A stretch of 64,000 nt of DNA from Fodinicurvata halophila (GCF_042651425.1 NZ_JBHSCW010000003.1:914951-978950), one strand, 5' to 3'; shown: positions 28,181-38,632, counted from the first letter of the stretch. The notes: generated by a model from the letters alone, not told the origin. A program made the numbers and translations.

Positions 28181-28318
28181 GGATGTTACAGCCTTCCACT
28201 CTGTTGCATTGTTCTTTTGCTATGCTTTGCCTACCGCAACTGCGCCAATATCGAAAGGGCTTGCAAGCAGGGCAATGCCGCCGCACGCGGTCTTCTGGTC
28301 GCCGCGACGAACTCTCCC

Positions 28319-31300
28319 TCAGTGGGAAGCGTCCAGCACCTCTCGGAGTTTCTTCGCCAATTCATGCCGGCGGTAAGGCTTGCTGAGCAGGTGCATTCCC
28401 GGTTCGAGACGTCCGTTCTGGACAATCGTGTTCTCCGTGTACCCCGAGGTGAACAGGACTCTCAGGTCCGGATAAATCTCCCGGGCTGCCTCGGCCAACT
28501 GGGAGCCGTTCATGCCGCCGGGCATGATGACATCCGTAAACAGCAGGTCGACATCCGAACGGCTCTTGAGGATCGCCAGCGCACGTTCCGAGTCCTCGGC
28601 ATCGGTCACGCGATAGTCCAGGCTGTCGAGCAGTCCGACCAAGTGCTCGCGGACAAGGGCATTATCCTCGACGACGAGGATATGTTCGTTTGTACTGCCC
28701 TTCTCTTCTCGGCTTTCTTCGGGTGCGGGCGGATCCTTATCACTCTCCGCCTGCGGGAAATAGAGGCGAACCGTGGTACCTTCTCCCGCCTCGGAATAGA
28801 TCCGGGCCTGCCCCCCACTCTGCTTCATAAAGCCATAGACCATGCTGAGACCGAGGCCACTGCCCTTGCCCACGTCCTTGGTCGTATAGAACGGCTCGAA
28901 GGCATGTTCGAGGGTCTCGCTGTCCATACCTGCACCAGTGTCCGAAACGCAGAGCACGACATAAATCCCCGGCTCCAACTCCAGGTGGCCGGAAGCAGAG
29001 TTTTCATCCAGCTCGAAAGTCTCTGTTTCAATGACCAGGCGCCCACCCTCGGCCATGGCATCGCGTGCATTGATGGCCAGGTTCAGCAGGGCCGCCTCCA
29101 ACTGTCCGGGATCCACTTCGATCCTGGGAATGGCTTCGCCCTGGGAGATTTCGATCTCGATCTCTTCCGAAAGTGCTCGCTTGAGCAGCGGCTCGATCCC
29201 GACCAACATGTGGTTCAGGTCCACAATCTTGGGCTGCAGAGCTTGCTGGCGAGCGAAGGCCAGCAACCTATTGGTCAGCTCGGCGCCGCGCTCGGCCGCG
29301 GAAATTGTCATGTCGGCAAGCGCTTTCAGGGTTTCATCTTCGCCAAGGCGGTCGCTGAGGACTTCCGCATTGCCCAGAATGACCGTCAACAGATTGTTGA
29401 AGTCATGGGCCACGCCACCGGTCAACTGACCGATCGTCTCCAGCTTCTGCGAGTGCCGAAGCCGTTCGTCCAGCATGCGCTGCTCCGTCACATCCTCCAT
29501 GCTGCCGACCATGCGGACAGCTCTTCCGGCCTCGTCGCGAATGAGAAACCCACGATCCACGACAATCAGTTCGCGGCCATCGGCATGCAGGAACCTGTAT
29601 TCCTCGACCCAGTTCGAGCCACTCCCCTCGATCACGGCATGGATACTTTCGACGACCTGTGCCTGGTCATTCGGATGTATCCGGTTCTTCCAGGACTCCA
29701 GTCCTGGCTCGAGCGTGTCCCGATCATAGCCGAACTGAGAGGCCATGCTCTCGTTCCACCAGATGCGGTCCGTGGTCAGATCCCAGTCCCAGATCACGTC
29801 ATTGGTCGCACTGGCGACAAGGCGGAAGCGCTCCTCGTTGAGACGGACTGCCTCTTCTGCGGCCTTCCGGGCCGTGATATCGCGCTCGACGGATACCCAA
29901 TGGGTGTACCAGCCCTTCTCGTCCGCGAGGGGAACGATATCCAGCTCCAGCCAGATCTCTTCGCCGGATTTCCTGTAGTTGATCAGCTCGGCCCGGACCG
30001 GCTGCCACTTTTCGAGCGCCCGGCGTATGCGGGCGAGTTCCGTCATCTGGGTTTTCGGGCCCTGCAGGATACGCGGTGTCTTGCCGATCACTTCTTCACG
30101 CGTGTAGCCGGTGCGCCGGGTGAAGGCGTCGTTGACATAGACGATCCTCGGCCCATGCGGCGCGTCGATGGGCGCGGCCTCCGTGATCAGCAGGATATCG
30201 CTCTGGCGTGACACAGCCGTCTCCAGTAGGCGAAGCTGGGCCTGTAGAGCGCGTTCCTCTGTGATGTCGCGGAAATAGACCGCCAGTCCATCGGGCGCCG
30301 GATAGGCGTTCACTTCGAACCATTTCTCTAGAGGCGCGTAGTATTCGGCAAAACGCACGGTTTCCTGATTGTCCAGAGCCCGGCGATACTCCCTCTCGAA
30401 AGCCGTATTCAATGCATCCGGAAACTCCTCCCAGACCACCTTGCCGAGCAGGCTGTCGCGCGTACGGTCCAGCAGGATTTCCGCCTGGTTGTTCATGAAG
30501 GTGAAGCGCCACTCATGGTCCAGGGTGAAAAATGCGTCACTGATGCTTTCCAGCGTATCGACGAGCCGCCTGGACAGTCCTTGCGAACGGTCGCGCTCCT
30601 TCACCAGCTCGGAAACATCCTGGAATGCTCCCTGTATGGCGATGATGTTACCGTCGGGATCACGCTCGGGCTCGCCGATGGTCCGCACCCATACGGGCCT
30701 GCCCGTCGTGGTTACGATCTGAAGGGTCTCGTCATACGCCTGTCCGGTCTCGGCACACCTCCAGAAGACTTCACGAATGCGCTCACGATGTTCGGGAGCA
30801 TAGAAGTCGATCGCTTCTTCAAGCGCCGGAGCGGTTCCGCGCGGCAACTCGTGGATATCCGCCGTTTCCGATGTCCAGACGAGCTGGCGGGAGTTCAGCT
30901 CCACGCGCCATCCGCCCAGCCTGGCCGTACGACCCGCCAGATCCACGAGTTGCCGTGCCAGGCCAAGTTCCTCCTCGGCCTCCACGCGGCGCGTGATATC
31001 CAGAAGCAGCCCATGCAGCACGCGTCCTGCGGATGTCTCCGAGACTTCACAGACCACCAGTGCATGAACAATCGCATCGTCGACCGGTCGGACAAACCTT
31101 TGCTGCGCCTCGAAATAGGTCTCTTGCCCCGTCTCGGCGGCCGCCATGCGCGCAACCATGGCCTCCCTGTCGGCAGGATGGACCAGGTTGGAATAAGCTT
31201 CCAAACTGGACCCGAAGCTGTCTGAGTTCACTCCGAGGATATTGTAAAAGTTCTCGGAGACAGCGAGGGCTCCGCTGTCGAGTTCAAGCTTGAAGCTCGC

Positions 31301-32296
31301 CATGCCGAGGAGGCGTTGGGCGCTTCGTAGTTCCGAAACCTCTTCCTGCAGTTCAAGATTCGCTCTTTTTAGTTCGCGGGAACGGACCAGCACTTCCAGT
31401 TCGGGCAGAACGATTCCCTCGTAAGTATCAAGGTTGTCTTCTTCGACCTGATAGGCCCTCTCCTGCACGATCCCTGTCACATCCTCAACGCGGTGCACGA
31501 TATATAGGAGCGACCCATCTGCAGCAAAAACGGGCGCATTGAGAGGACTCCAGTAACGCTCTTCGAGTCCCCCGCCCTCATCCTCCGGACGAGCGATCGG
31601 GTAACGCTGGACGGCAATGACGTCGGCGCGCCGTCTTGTTTTCACGCGCTCAAGTGATGCCCGCATGTTTCGCATCGCATCCGCGTGCGGCGTGGCCGGA
31701 TCGTCCCCGAAGACATCGAACAAATTTTTGCCCACGATGTCATCGCGGCGTGTCCTTGTCGCCTCGAGATAGGCATCGCTGGCCGCAATGATCTCGAAAT
31801 TCTCAGGACCGAGAACCAGGAACTTTCCCGGAAGGGATTCGAACAGGACCTGGAACTGGCCAGCCACGATTTGGGCCTTGTTACGCTCTGCCTCTTCGCG
31901 TGCAAGCAGTTCCTCACGCTCCTGCTCCAACTCGATCACGCGGGTCACGTCGCGAGCGGCGGCCAGAATTGCCTTGCGGTCATTGAATTCGATGGTTCGC
32001 CAGTGAAAGTCGATGAACAGGCGTTTGCCGCCGGCACCGTAGATCGGCCACACACCGCCCTCGAACACGCCTTCACCAAGTCCGCCCACGGCTTTCCTGA
32101 GCGCCGGCACATCCTCTGCAGCCCGGATGTCGGCGATGGTCATCGACAGGAACTCCTGTCGCGAATAGCCGAGCTTGTGGATGGCGGCCTGGTTCACGTC
32201 CAGGAAGCCCAGTGTCTCGGAATCGAATATCCAGATCGGATCGGGATGGTTCTCAAAGAATAGCTGGTGTGCTTTATCCATTGCTTTTTCGGTCAA
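28319..32296 (-). CDS. Multi-PAS hybrid sensor histidine kinase/response regulator
   Basis: This 1325-residue cytoplasmic sensor has no membrane segment or signal peptide. About seven PAS/PAC modules fill residues 10-930 (for example NHPDPIWIFDSETLGFLDVN and DAFTRRTGYTREEVIGKTPR). The histidine kinase core follows, with phospho-acceptor H964 in GGVAHDFNNLL, an HATPase domain with DTGAGMD and GSGLGLSMV, and a C-terminal receiver (about 1204-1325) with phospho-acceptor D1255 in LLFTDVIMPGG. The start is probably TTG at 32296, because AGGAG lies at the right distance; the ATG at 32281 has no good Shine-Dalgarno. The PAS module near residue 690-800 resembles photosensory or redox LOV-type modules, but lacks the NCRFLQG core (it reads TPRILQGP). 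No partner output regulator is adjacent. The signal is unknown. Confidence 0.88.
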   Translation of the reverse strand: MTEKAMDKAHQLFFENHPDPIWIFDSETLGFLDVNQAAIHKLGYSRQEFLSMTIADIRAAEDVPALRKAVGGLGEGVFEGGVWPIYGAGGKRLFIDFHWRTIEFNDRKAILAAARDVTRVIELEQEREELLAREEAERNKAQIVAGQFQVLFESLPGKFLVLGPENFEIIAASDAYLEATRTRRDDIVGKNLFDVFGDDPATPHADAMRNMRASLERVKTRRRADVIAVQRYPIARPEDEGGGLEERYWSPLNAPVFAADGSLLYIVHRVEDVTGIVQERAYQVEEDNLDTYEGIVLPELEVLVRSRELKRANLELQEEVSELRSAQRLLGMASFKLELDSGALAVSENFYNILGVNSDSFGSSLEAYSNLVHPADREAMVARMAAAETGQETYFEAQQRFVRPVDDAIVHALVVCEVSETSAGRVLHGLLLDITRRVEAEEELGLARQLVDLAGRTARLGGWRVELNSRQLVWTSETADIHELPRGTAPALEEAIDFYAPEHRERIREVFWRCAETGQAYDETLQIVTTTGRPVWVRTIGEPERDPDGNIIAIQGAFQDVSELVKERDRSQGLSRRLVDTLESISDAFFTLDHEWRFTFMNNQAEILLDRTRDSLLGKVVWEEFPDALNTAFEREYRRALDNQETVRFAEYYAPLEKWFEVNAYPAPDGLAVYFRDITEERALQAQLRLLETAVSRQSDILLITEAAPIDAPHGPRIVYVNDAFTRRTGYTREEVIGKTPRILQGPKTQMTELARIRRALEKWQPVRAELINYRKSGEEIWLELDIVPLADEKGWYTHWVSVERDITARKAAEEAVRLNEERFRLVASATNDVIWDWDLTTDRIWWNESMASQFGYDRDTLEPGLESWKNRIHPNDQAQVVESIHAVIEGSGSNWVEEYRFLHADGRELIVVDRGFLIRDEAGRAVRMVGSMEDVTEQRMLDERLRHSQKLETIGQLTGGVAHDFNNLLTVILGNAEVLSDRLGEDETLKALADMTISAAERGAELTNRLLAFARQQALQPKIVDLNHMLVGIEPLLKRALSEEIEIEISQGEAIPRIEVDPGQLEAALLNLAINARDAMAEGGRLVIETETFELDENSASGHLELEPGIYVVLCVSDTGAGMDSETLEHAFEPFYTTKDVGKGSGLGLSMVYGFMKQSGGQARIYSEAGEGTTVRLYFPQAESDKDPPAPEESREEKGSTNEHILVVEDNALVREHLVGLLDSLDYRVTDAEDSERALAILKSRSDVDLLFTDVIMPGGMNGSQLAEAAREIYPDLRVLFTSGYTENTIVQNGRLEPGMHLLSKPYRRHELAKKLREVLDASH

Positions 32297-32443
32297 CCAC
32301 TCTCCTCGCGATGAAGCCCCGGAAAGACGATGGCGACCGCCTTTGATCTTCCGTCTCGGAAGTTATCCTAGAGCAGGAAGAACAACACTCCAACAGTGTT
32401 AAACTACCTCTGAAGAGTGGAGAACCTGGTCGCACCCGAACAC

Positions 32444-33868
32444 TCAATTCACTCCGTCGCTTACGACCGGCCAAGCGGTGTGTCGGTCATAGGCATGTCC
32501 CAGCTGAAGGATGCTGGCATCACCGCCCCTCGGCCCCATCAGCTGCATCCCCATGGGCAACCCCTGGGGTCCGAAGCCGGCAGGCAGGCCGAGCGTTGGC
32601 AGCCCGGCCAGAGAGGCCGGCACGACCACCTCCATCCACTGGTGGTAGCTGTCCATGGGATGTCCGGAGACCTCGCGCGGCCAATCCCACTCCACGGGGA
32701 AAGGGAAGACCTGAGCACTCGGCAGGGCCAGCGCATCATACTGCGTGAACAGTTCGGCCAGCTCCCGGAACCAGGCAGACCGGACCTCGCTGGCCTTCTG
32801 TATGTCCCGTGCGCTCAATGCCAGGCCGCGTTCAATCTCCCAGATCGCTTCGGGCTTGAGTTGGGCGCGGCGTTCCGGCTGCTCGTAATGCCCGACAAAC
32901 TTGCCGGCCACGGCCCAGGATCGCAGCGTTGTCCAGCTCTGCCAGAGAGCATGCGGATCGACCTGGGGCTCCAGCCTCTCGACCTTACAACCCAGTGTCC
33001 CGAAGGCATCAAGAGCCGTCTCGCATAGGTCCAGGATGCCCGCTTCCATGGGATAGTGACCAGTCCAGTTACCGAGCCAGCCGATACGCCGGCCCTGCAG
33101 ACTTGTGTCCAGCCGCGCTGCGAACGAAGGCTGTGCCGACAGGCTGTGCGGCAAACGAGGATCCGGCCCGGCCATCACGTCCAGCAGCAAGGCCAGGTCT
33201 CGGACCGAGCGCGCCATGGGACCGTTCGTGGACAGCTGGTGCAGGAACAGCTCGCCGGCAGGATTGTCCGGCACCAGGCCATAACTCGGGCGGAAGCCGT
33301 AGACGTTGTTCCAGGCCGCCGGATTGCGCAGGGACCCCATCATGTCCGAGCCGTCGGCCAGGGACAGCATCCCCGTCGCCAGCGCGACAGCAGCCCCGCC
33401 ACTCGAGCCACCGGCCGAACGGGTCGGATCGTAAGCGTTCCCTGTGACGCCGTGAACGGGGTTATAGCTGTGTGAACCCAGCCCGAATTCCGGCGTGTTC
33501 GTCTTTCCGATCACGATGGCGCCGGCCGCCTTGAGCCGCTTTACGAAGGGATCGTCCTCGCTCGGTACGAAGTCGCGAAACAGCGGCGACCCCCAGGTGG
33601 TGCGCACCCCCTTCGTCTGGGCCAGGTCCTTGACAGCAATGGGCAGGCCATACAGCGCACCAGGCTGGCCCTTCTCATCCAGTGCACGTGCAGCGCCCAG
33701 GAGATCTTCGTCGGGCCTCAGCGAGATGATCGCATTGACGCGCGGGTTGACCTCGGCGATCCGGGCAAGCGTATTCTCCATCAGCGTCTCGGCCGTCAGC
33801 TCGCCGGCCGAAAGGGCGGACACCAGCGTCGAGGCCGACAGACTGTAGAGCTCACCCAGGACAGTCAT
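32444..33868 (-). CDS. Amidase (amidase-signature family)
   Basis: This 474-residue amidase-signature hydrolase has the Ser-cisSer-Lys triad elements K80 (AVKDLAQTKG), GGSSGG (residues 153-158), and a probable nucleophile S179 in GSDMMGSLRNPA. It would hydrolyse a small amide to acid plus ammonia or amine. The ATG at 33868 has GGTGAG upstream; a GTG at 33877 is possible. It lies 21 bp after the M20 gene on the same strand and is the last gene of the peptide-uptake run. The canonical GSDTGGS is altered to GSDMMGS, which may affect specificity. Confidence 0.86.
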   Translation of the reverse strand: MTVLGELYSLSASTLVSALSAGELTAETLMENTLARIAEVNPRVNAIISLRPDEDLLGAARALDEKGQPGALYGLPIAVKDLAQTKGVRTTWGSPLFRDFVPSEDDPFVKRLKAAGAIVIGKTNTPEFGLGSHSYNPVHGVTGNAYDPTRSAGGSSGGAAVALATGMLSLADGSDMMGSLRNPAAWNNVYGFRPSYGLVPDNPAGELFLHQLSTNGPMARSVRDLALLLDVMAGPDPRLPHSLSAQPSFAARLDTSLQGRRIGWLGNWTGHYPMEAGILDLCETALDAFGTLGCKVERLEPQVDPHALWQSWTTLRSWAVAGKFVGHYEQPERRAQLKPEAIWEIERGLALSARDIQKASEVRSAWFRELAELFTQYDALALPSAQVFPFPVEWDWPREVSGHPMDSYHQWMEVVVPASLAGLPTLGLPAGFGPQGLPMGMQLMGPRGGDASILQLGHAYDRHTAWPVVSDGVN

Positions 33869-33889
33869 GGGTCTCACCCCGCCGGGAGG

Positions 33890-35059
33890 CTACTGCGTGA
33901 CCGGCAGGCGGCGCTCCACGACCCGCGCCATGACGGAAGCGCCAATGGGCAGGATGCCATCGTCCAGCACGAAGCCCGGGTTGTGCAGCGGTACGGAGCC
34001 GGCGTGCCCCACACGGCAATAGGCACCGGGAACGACCTTCAGCATGTCGGCGAAATCCTCGCTGCCCGTGGCATACTGATCTGTCTCCACGGCGTTCTCC
34101 TCGCCAACCACATCCGCAGCCGCCTTGAGGTATTCACGGCCCAGGTCCGGGTCGTTCATCAGCACGTGGAAGATGTTGCGCAGGTCGACAGATATGGTCA
34201 CACCGTAGGCCTTCTCGAAGCCGGCGCAGAGATCCTGGATACGCTCATGGGTCAGATCGCGCAGCTCGTCCGAGAAATAGCGGATGGTGCCGGCAATGCT
34301 CGCCGTGCCGGGCACCACGTTATAGGCCGAGCCGGCATGGATCTGCGTGACCGACAGCACCAGCGGTTCGGCCGGCGGACGATTGCGACTGACGACGCTC
34401 TGCAATTGCTGCACCAGGGCCGTCGCCACGATGATCGGGTCACGCGACTGGTGTGGCATGGCGGCATGACTGCCTACGCCCTCGACCGTGATGTCGAAAA
34501 AGGTCGCCCCGGACATCGCCGGGCCGATCTTCACTGAGACCCGCCCTTCCGGGCTGTTGGGGTCATTGTGCATGCCGTAGATCTCGTCGCAGGGAAAGCG
34601 GTCGAACAGGCCTTCCTCGAGCATGCGGCGTGCCCCGCCCAGACCTTCCTCGGCCGGCTGGAAGATAAGATGGACCTTGCCGGCAAAATCCCGCGTCTCG
34701 GCCAGGTAGCGCGCGGCACCCAGCAGCATGGTGGTGTGGCTGTCATGCCCACAGGCGTGCATCTTGCCCTGGTTCTTCGAGGCATAGGGCAGGTCCGTGG
34801 CCTCCTGGATCGGCAGGGCATCCATGTCGGCGCGCAGGCCGACGCAACGATTGCCCTGCATCTTCCCGTGCAGGACACCGACGATGCCCGTACCGCCAAT
34901 GCCGGTATGCACCTCGTCCACCCCCCAGGCCTTCAGCTTGTCCTCGACCAGGCTGGCCGTGCGGCTTTCTTCGAAGCCCAGCTCGGGGTGGGCGTGGATA
35001 TCATGCCGGATCGCGCTCAGCTCTTCGGCAAACTCCTGGATGCGTGGCAGGACAGACAT
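33890..35059 (-). CDS. M20 family amidohydrolase (hippurate hydrolase / IAA-amino-acid hydrolase-like)
   Basis: This 389-residue metal-dependent amidohydrolase cleaves N-acyl amino acids or short peptides. It has metal-binding ACGHDSHTTMLLGAAR, the general base in QPAEEGLGGARRM, and a lid domain with GVGSHAAMPHQSRDPI. The length is typical. The ATG at 35059 has AGGAGG 7 bases upstream; an upstream open extension to 35131 is rejected. There is no signal peptide. It lies 37 bp after the ABC ATPase gene and before the amidase, in the same direction, so it probably acts on the imported substrate. Confidence 0.9.
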   Translation of the reverse strand: MSVLPRIQEFAEELSAIRHDIHAHPELGFEESRTASLVEDKLKAWGVDEVHTGIGGTGIVGVLHGKMQGNRCVGLRADMDALPIQEATDLPYASKNQGKMHACGHDSHTTMLLGAARYLAETRDFAGKVHLIFQPAEEGLGGARRMLEEGLFDRFPCDEIYGMHNDPNSPEGRVSVKIGPAMSGATFFDITVEGVGSHAAMPHQSRDPIIVATALVQQLQSVVSRNRPPAEPLVLSVTQIHAGSAYNVVPGTASIAGTIRYFSDELRDLTHERIQDLCAGFEKAYGVTISVDLRNIFHVLMNDPDLGREYLKAAADVVGEENAVETDQYATGSEDFADMLKVVPGAYCRVGHAGSVPLHNPGFVLDDGILPIGASVMARVVERRLPVTQ

Positions 35060-35096
35060 GCGTAACCTCCGTGTTGTGTTGGGTGCCCCCTCCTTC

Positions 35097-36761
35097 TCAG
35101 GCCGTTTTCTGCAACTCGCAGAAATTGGCAAAATCCCATTCCCGTCCAGGGGCAGCCTCGGTCAGGGCACGCGTGTATTCATGCTTGGGATTGGCAAGCA
35201 CCTCCGTGGCGCTGTTGTATTCCACGATCCTGCCATCCTGCATCACCACGATATCGTCACAGATCTGGGCCGCCACGCGCAGGTCGTGGGTGATGAAAAG
35301 AATGGCCACGCCCAGCTTGTCCTGGATATCGCCCAGCAGCTCGAGCACCTGGGCCTGGATCGAGACGTCGAGAGCGGAAACCGCTTCGTCGGCAACCAGG
35401 ACATCAGGCTTCATGGCCACCGCCCGTGCAATGGCGATCCGCTGGCGCTGACCGCCCGAGAACTGGTGCGGGTAACGATCCAGTACATCCCGCGGCAGGC
35501 CCACCAGCTCCATCAGGTCCCCTGCCTGTTTCATGGCCTCTTCGCGCGAGGTGCCGTAGTTCAGTGGTCCCTCCACCAGGCTGCGCCCCACTTTCCAGCG
35601 TGGATTCAGAGAGCGAAAGGGATCCTGGAAGACGATCTGGATATGCCTGCGGTGGGGGCGCAGCTGGCGTCGGTTCAGCGTGGCGATCTCCTGGCCGCCC
35701 ACGCGTACCTCGCCCTCCGTCGGATCAATCAGGCGCATGACGCAGCGTGCCACGGTGGACTTGCCTGAACCGCTTTCTCCGACAATGCCGAGCGTGCGCC
35801 CGCGCGCAATGGAGAAGCTGACATCCTCTGCCGCCAGCGTACCCTCACGCTGGATGAAGAAGCCACCGCCACCATAGATTTTCGTCATGTCCCGGACCTG
35901 CAGGACCTGGTCATCTGATTTCGGCGGACGAATCTTGCGCGGAATCAGGCTGGGCACAGCCTGCAGCAATTTGCGGGTATAGTCGTTCCGCGGCTGCCGC
36001 AGCAGCTGCTCGACAGGAGCCTGCTCGACGATCTGGCCTTCCTTCATGACGTGTACGGTATCGGCGATTTCCGCGACCACGCCCATGTCGTGAGTGACAA
36101 AGAGCACAGCCGTCCCCTGCACTTCCTGCAATTCCGAGATCAGGGAGAGAATCTGCTCCTGCGTGGTCACGTCGAGCGCCGTCGTCGGCTCGTCGGCAAT
36201 CAACAGCTGCGGTTTCAGCACGAGGGCCATGGCGATCATGATCCGCTGGCGCTGTCCGCCCGAAAGCTGATGCGGATAGGAGCCATGGATCCGCCGGACA
36301 TCCGGCAGATGCACCTGTTCCATGATGTCGAGCACGCGCGCCTTGCGCTCGGACGCCGACATATTGGCGTGGATCTTCAGGACCTCCTCGATCTGATCGC
36401 CCACCTTCATCACGGGATTCAGTGCGGTCATCGGTTCCTGGAAAATCATGGCCATGCTGCTGGCGCGCAGGTGTCTCAGCTCGTTGTTCGACAAGCCAAG
36501 CAGCTCGCGGTCCTGCAGACTGATTTCCCCGCCAGTGACCTGCAGGGCGCCCTTGGGCAACAGGCCCATGACGGCAAGGGAGGTCACGGACTTTCCTGAT
36601 CCGCTCTCCCCCACAAGACAGGCTGTTTCGCCGGCCCGGATCTTAAGGCTGATCCCGTCCAGGATCGGTTCGATGTCCGGCTGGTTGGGCAGCTTGACCG
36701 AGAGGTTCCTGATGTCGAGAATTGTCGTGGCCTGCTCGTAACTACGCGACTTGAACTTCAT
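35097..36761 (-). CDS. Dipeptide/oligopeptide ABC transporter ATP-binding protein, two fused domains
   Basis: This 554-residue protein fuses DppD-like and DppF-like ATPases, like YejF or GsiA. Two Walker A motifs (GESGSGKSVTS and GESGSGKSTVA), two signatures (LSGGQRQRIMIAMAL and FSGGQRQRIAIARAV) and two Walker B motifs (LLIADEPTTALDV and VLVADEAVSALDV) are seen. It powers import by the permease pair encoded just upstream. The start lies 4 bp after the end of the DppC-like gene. Confidence 0.94.
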   Translation of the reverse strand: MKFKSRSYEQATTILDIRNLSVKLPNQPDIEPILDGISLKIRAGETACLVGESGSGKSVTSLAVMGLLPKGALQVTGGEISLQDRELLGLSNNELRHLRASSMAMIFQEPMTALNPVMKVGDQIEEVLKIHANMSASERKARVLDIMEQVHLPDVRRIHGSYPHQLSGGQRQRIMIAMALVLKPQLLIADEPTTALDVTTQEQILSLISELQEVQGTAVLFVTHDMGVVAEIADTVHVMKEGQIVEQAPVEQLLRQPRNDYTRKLLQAVPSLIPRKIRPPKSDDQVLQVRDMTKIYGGGGFFIQREGTLAAEDVSFSIARGRTLGIVGESGSGKSTVARCVMRLIDPTEGEVRVGGQEIATLNRRQLRPHRRHIQIVFQDPFRSLNPRWKVGRSLVEGPLNYGTSREEAMKQAGDLMELVGLPRDVLDRYPHQFSGGQRQRIAIARAVAMKPDVLVADEAVSALDVSIQAQVLELLGDIQDKLGVAILFITHDLRVAAQICDDIVVMQDGRIVEYNSATEVLANPKHEYTRALTEAAPGREWDFANFCELQKTA

Positions 36762-36765
36762 CGGC

Positions 36766-37650
36766 TCAGGCCTCCCGTTTCTTCATGCGCGGATCCAGCA
36801 GGTCGCGCGCAGTATCACCGATGAGATTGATCGAAAGGATGCACAGCGACAGCATCAGTCCCGGCCAGAAGATCAGCCCTGGATTGATCTGGAAGTAGTC
36901 ACGCCCCTCGGCCATGATATTTCCCCAGGTCGGCGTCTCCGTACTGACGCCAGCCCCCAGGAAGGACAGGATGGCCTCGATCAGGATGGCCGAAGCACAG
37001 ATATAGGTTCCCTGGACGATCAAGGGGGCCATGGTATTGGGCATGAGGTGCTGGATGAGGATTTTCGGCATGCTGGAGCCCTGCGCGATCGCCGCCTCCA
37101 CGTAAGGCTCTTCGCGTGCGCTCAGCACGACGGACCGCACCAGGCGCACGACACGCGGGATTTCGGGTATGGTAATCGCAATGATCACCGAACCGATGCT
37201 GGCGCCGCTCAGGGACACCAGGGCGATGGCCAGCAGGATTGCCGGAATGGACATCAGGCTGTCCATGACGCGCATGATAAGGGCATCGGCAAGCCGGAAG
37301 AAGCCGGCCACGAGCCCGATCAGCAAGCCCAGGAAAACACTGATAACAGCAGCACCAACCCCGATGAGCAGCGAGATGCGGCCGCCATAGACGACGCGAC
37401 TGAACATGTCGCGTCCAAAGGGATCGGTGCCCAGGATATAGTCTCCTCCGGGCGGCTGGAGACGCTTCGTGGCCTCCATGGCCATGGGATCGAACGGCAC
37501 GTAATAAGGTGCGAAGATCGCCGAAAGCACGATGATCACAAGCACCAGGAAAGCAGTGACGGGCCCGGCACCGATGCGCCACTTACGCGGCAGGGACAGT
37601 GCGCCGAGCAGCCATTGCGAGGCGGAAACGGGGTGCGCAGCATTAGCCAT
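36766..37650 (-). CDS. Oligopeptide ABC transporter permease (DppC-like)
   Basis: This 294-residue inner-membrane permease of the DppC/OppC class has about six hydrophobic segments, the N-terminal region (MEATKRLQPPGGDYILGTDP) with the class motif LGTDPFGRDMFSRV, and the EAA loop region EEPYVEAAIAQGSSMPKIL. It pairs with the DppB-like protein. Its start shares one base with the dppB-like stop, and the ATPase gene follows after 4 bp. Confidence 0.93.
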   Translation of the reverse strand: MANAAHPVSASQWLLGALSLPRKWRIGAGPVTAFLVLVIIVLSAIFAPYYVPFDPMAMEATKRLQPPGGDYILGTDPFGRDMFSRVVYGGRISLLIGVGAAVISVFLGLLIGLVAGFFRLADALIMRVMDSLMSIPAILLAIALVSLSGASIGSVIIAITIPEIPRVVRLVRSVVLSAREEPYVEAAIAQGSSMPKILIQHLMPNTMAPLIVQGTYICASAILIEAILSFLGAGVSTETPTWGNIMAEGRDYFQINPGLIFWPGLMLSLCILSINLIGDTARDLLDPRMKKREA

Positions 37651-38591
37651 CAGTAGCGTATCCTCGGATCAATCAGGCAATAGGAAAGGTCGATGATCAG
37701 GTTGACCAGGACGTACACGCCGGCGGTCAACAGGATCAGGGCCTGGATCACGGGGTAATCCCGCGCCAGGATCGCATCGACAGTCAATCTTCCAATTCCT
37801 GGAATATTGAAGACACTTTCGGTGACCACCACGCCGCCGATCAGCAGGGCGAAACCGATACCGATGATGGTCAGGATGGGAACGGCCGCGTTGCGCAGGG
37901 CATGGCGGAAGAGAACCGCATTCTCCTTGACCCCCTTTGCACGCGCCGTGCGTATGTAGTCCTCGCCCAGCACTTCCAGCATGCTGGCACGGGTCATGCG
38001 CGCGATGAGCGCCACATAAATCGTCGCCAGGGTCAGGGAAGGCAGTATCAGGCGCTGCAGGAACTCCAGAATACCTTCGCTGGGAGCAGCGTACCCCTGT
38101 ACAGGAAGCAGCCGCAACTCAAGGGCAAAGATGCCGATGAAGATATAGCCGATCACGAAGACCGGGATGGAAAAGCCCAGAACGGAAAAACTCATGACCA
38201 GATAGTCCGCCCAGGTGCGATGCTTCCAGGCCGCCATGACGCCCATGGGAACGGCCAGCAGGACCGAGATGATGATGGTCATGACCGCCAGGTTGATCGT
38301 CGGGAAAATGCGATTTCCAATCATGCCCGTGACCTCCGTCTTGGAGATCAGCGAGGTCCCGAGATCGCCCTGCAACAACTGGCCCATCCAGGTTACGAAC
38401 TGCACGTACAATGGATCGTTCAGGCCAAGTTCCGTGCGGATCTGCTCGATCTGGGCAGTCGTCGCGGAATCGCCGGCCAGAATGGCAGCGGGATCTCCTG
38501 GCGAAAGACGGAGCATCAGGAAGACGAATATCGCCACAATCAGCATGACGGGAATAACCGCCAGGATGCGCCGTATGATGTAGCCAAGCAT
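37650..38591 (-). CDS. Oligopeptide ABC transporter permease (DppB-like)
   Basis: This 313-residue permease of the DppB/OppB class starts MLGYIIRRILAVIPVMLIVA, the class N-terminus, and has the EAA loop EDYIRTARAKGVKENAVLF. About six membrane segments are seen. It is separated from the binding-protein gene by 91 bp that contain a strong hairpin. Its stop overlaps the start of the DppC-like gene. Confidence 0.93.
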   Translation of the reverse strand: MLGYIIRRILAVIPVMLIVAIFVFLMLRLSPGDPAAILAGDSATTAQIEQIRTELGLNDPLYVQFVTWMGQLLQGDLGTSLISKTEVTGMIGNRIFPTINLAVMTIIISVLLAVPMGVMAAWKHRTWADYLVMSFSVLGFSIPVFVIGYIFIGIFALELRLLPVQGYAAPSEGILEFLQRLILPSLTLATIYVALIARMTRASMLEVLGEDYIRTARAKGVKENAVLFRHALRNAAVPILTIIGIGFALLIGGVVVTESVFNIPGIGRLTVDAILARDYPVIQALILLTAGVYVLVNLIIDLSYCLIDPRIRY

Positions 38592-38632
38592 CTTGGGCTC
38601 TTCCTCTGTAAGGCACCTGAATCAAATGGAAA

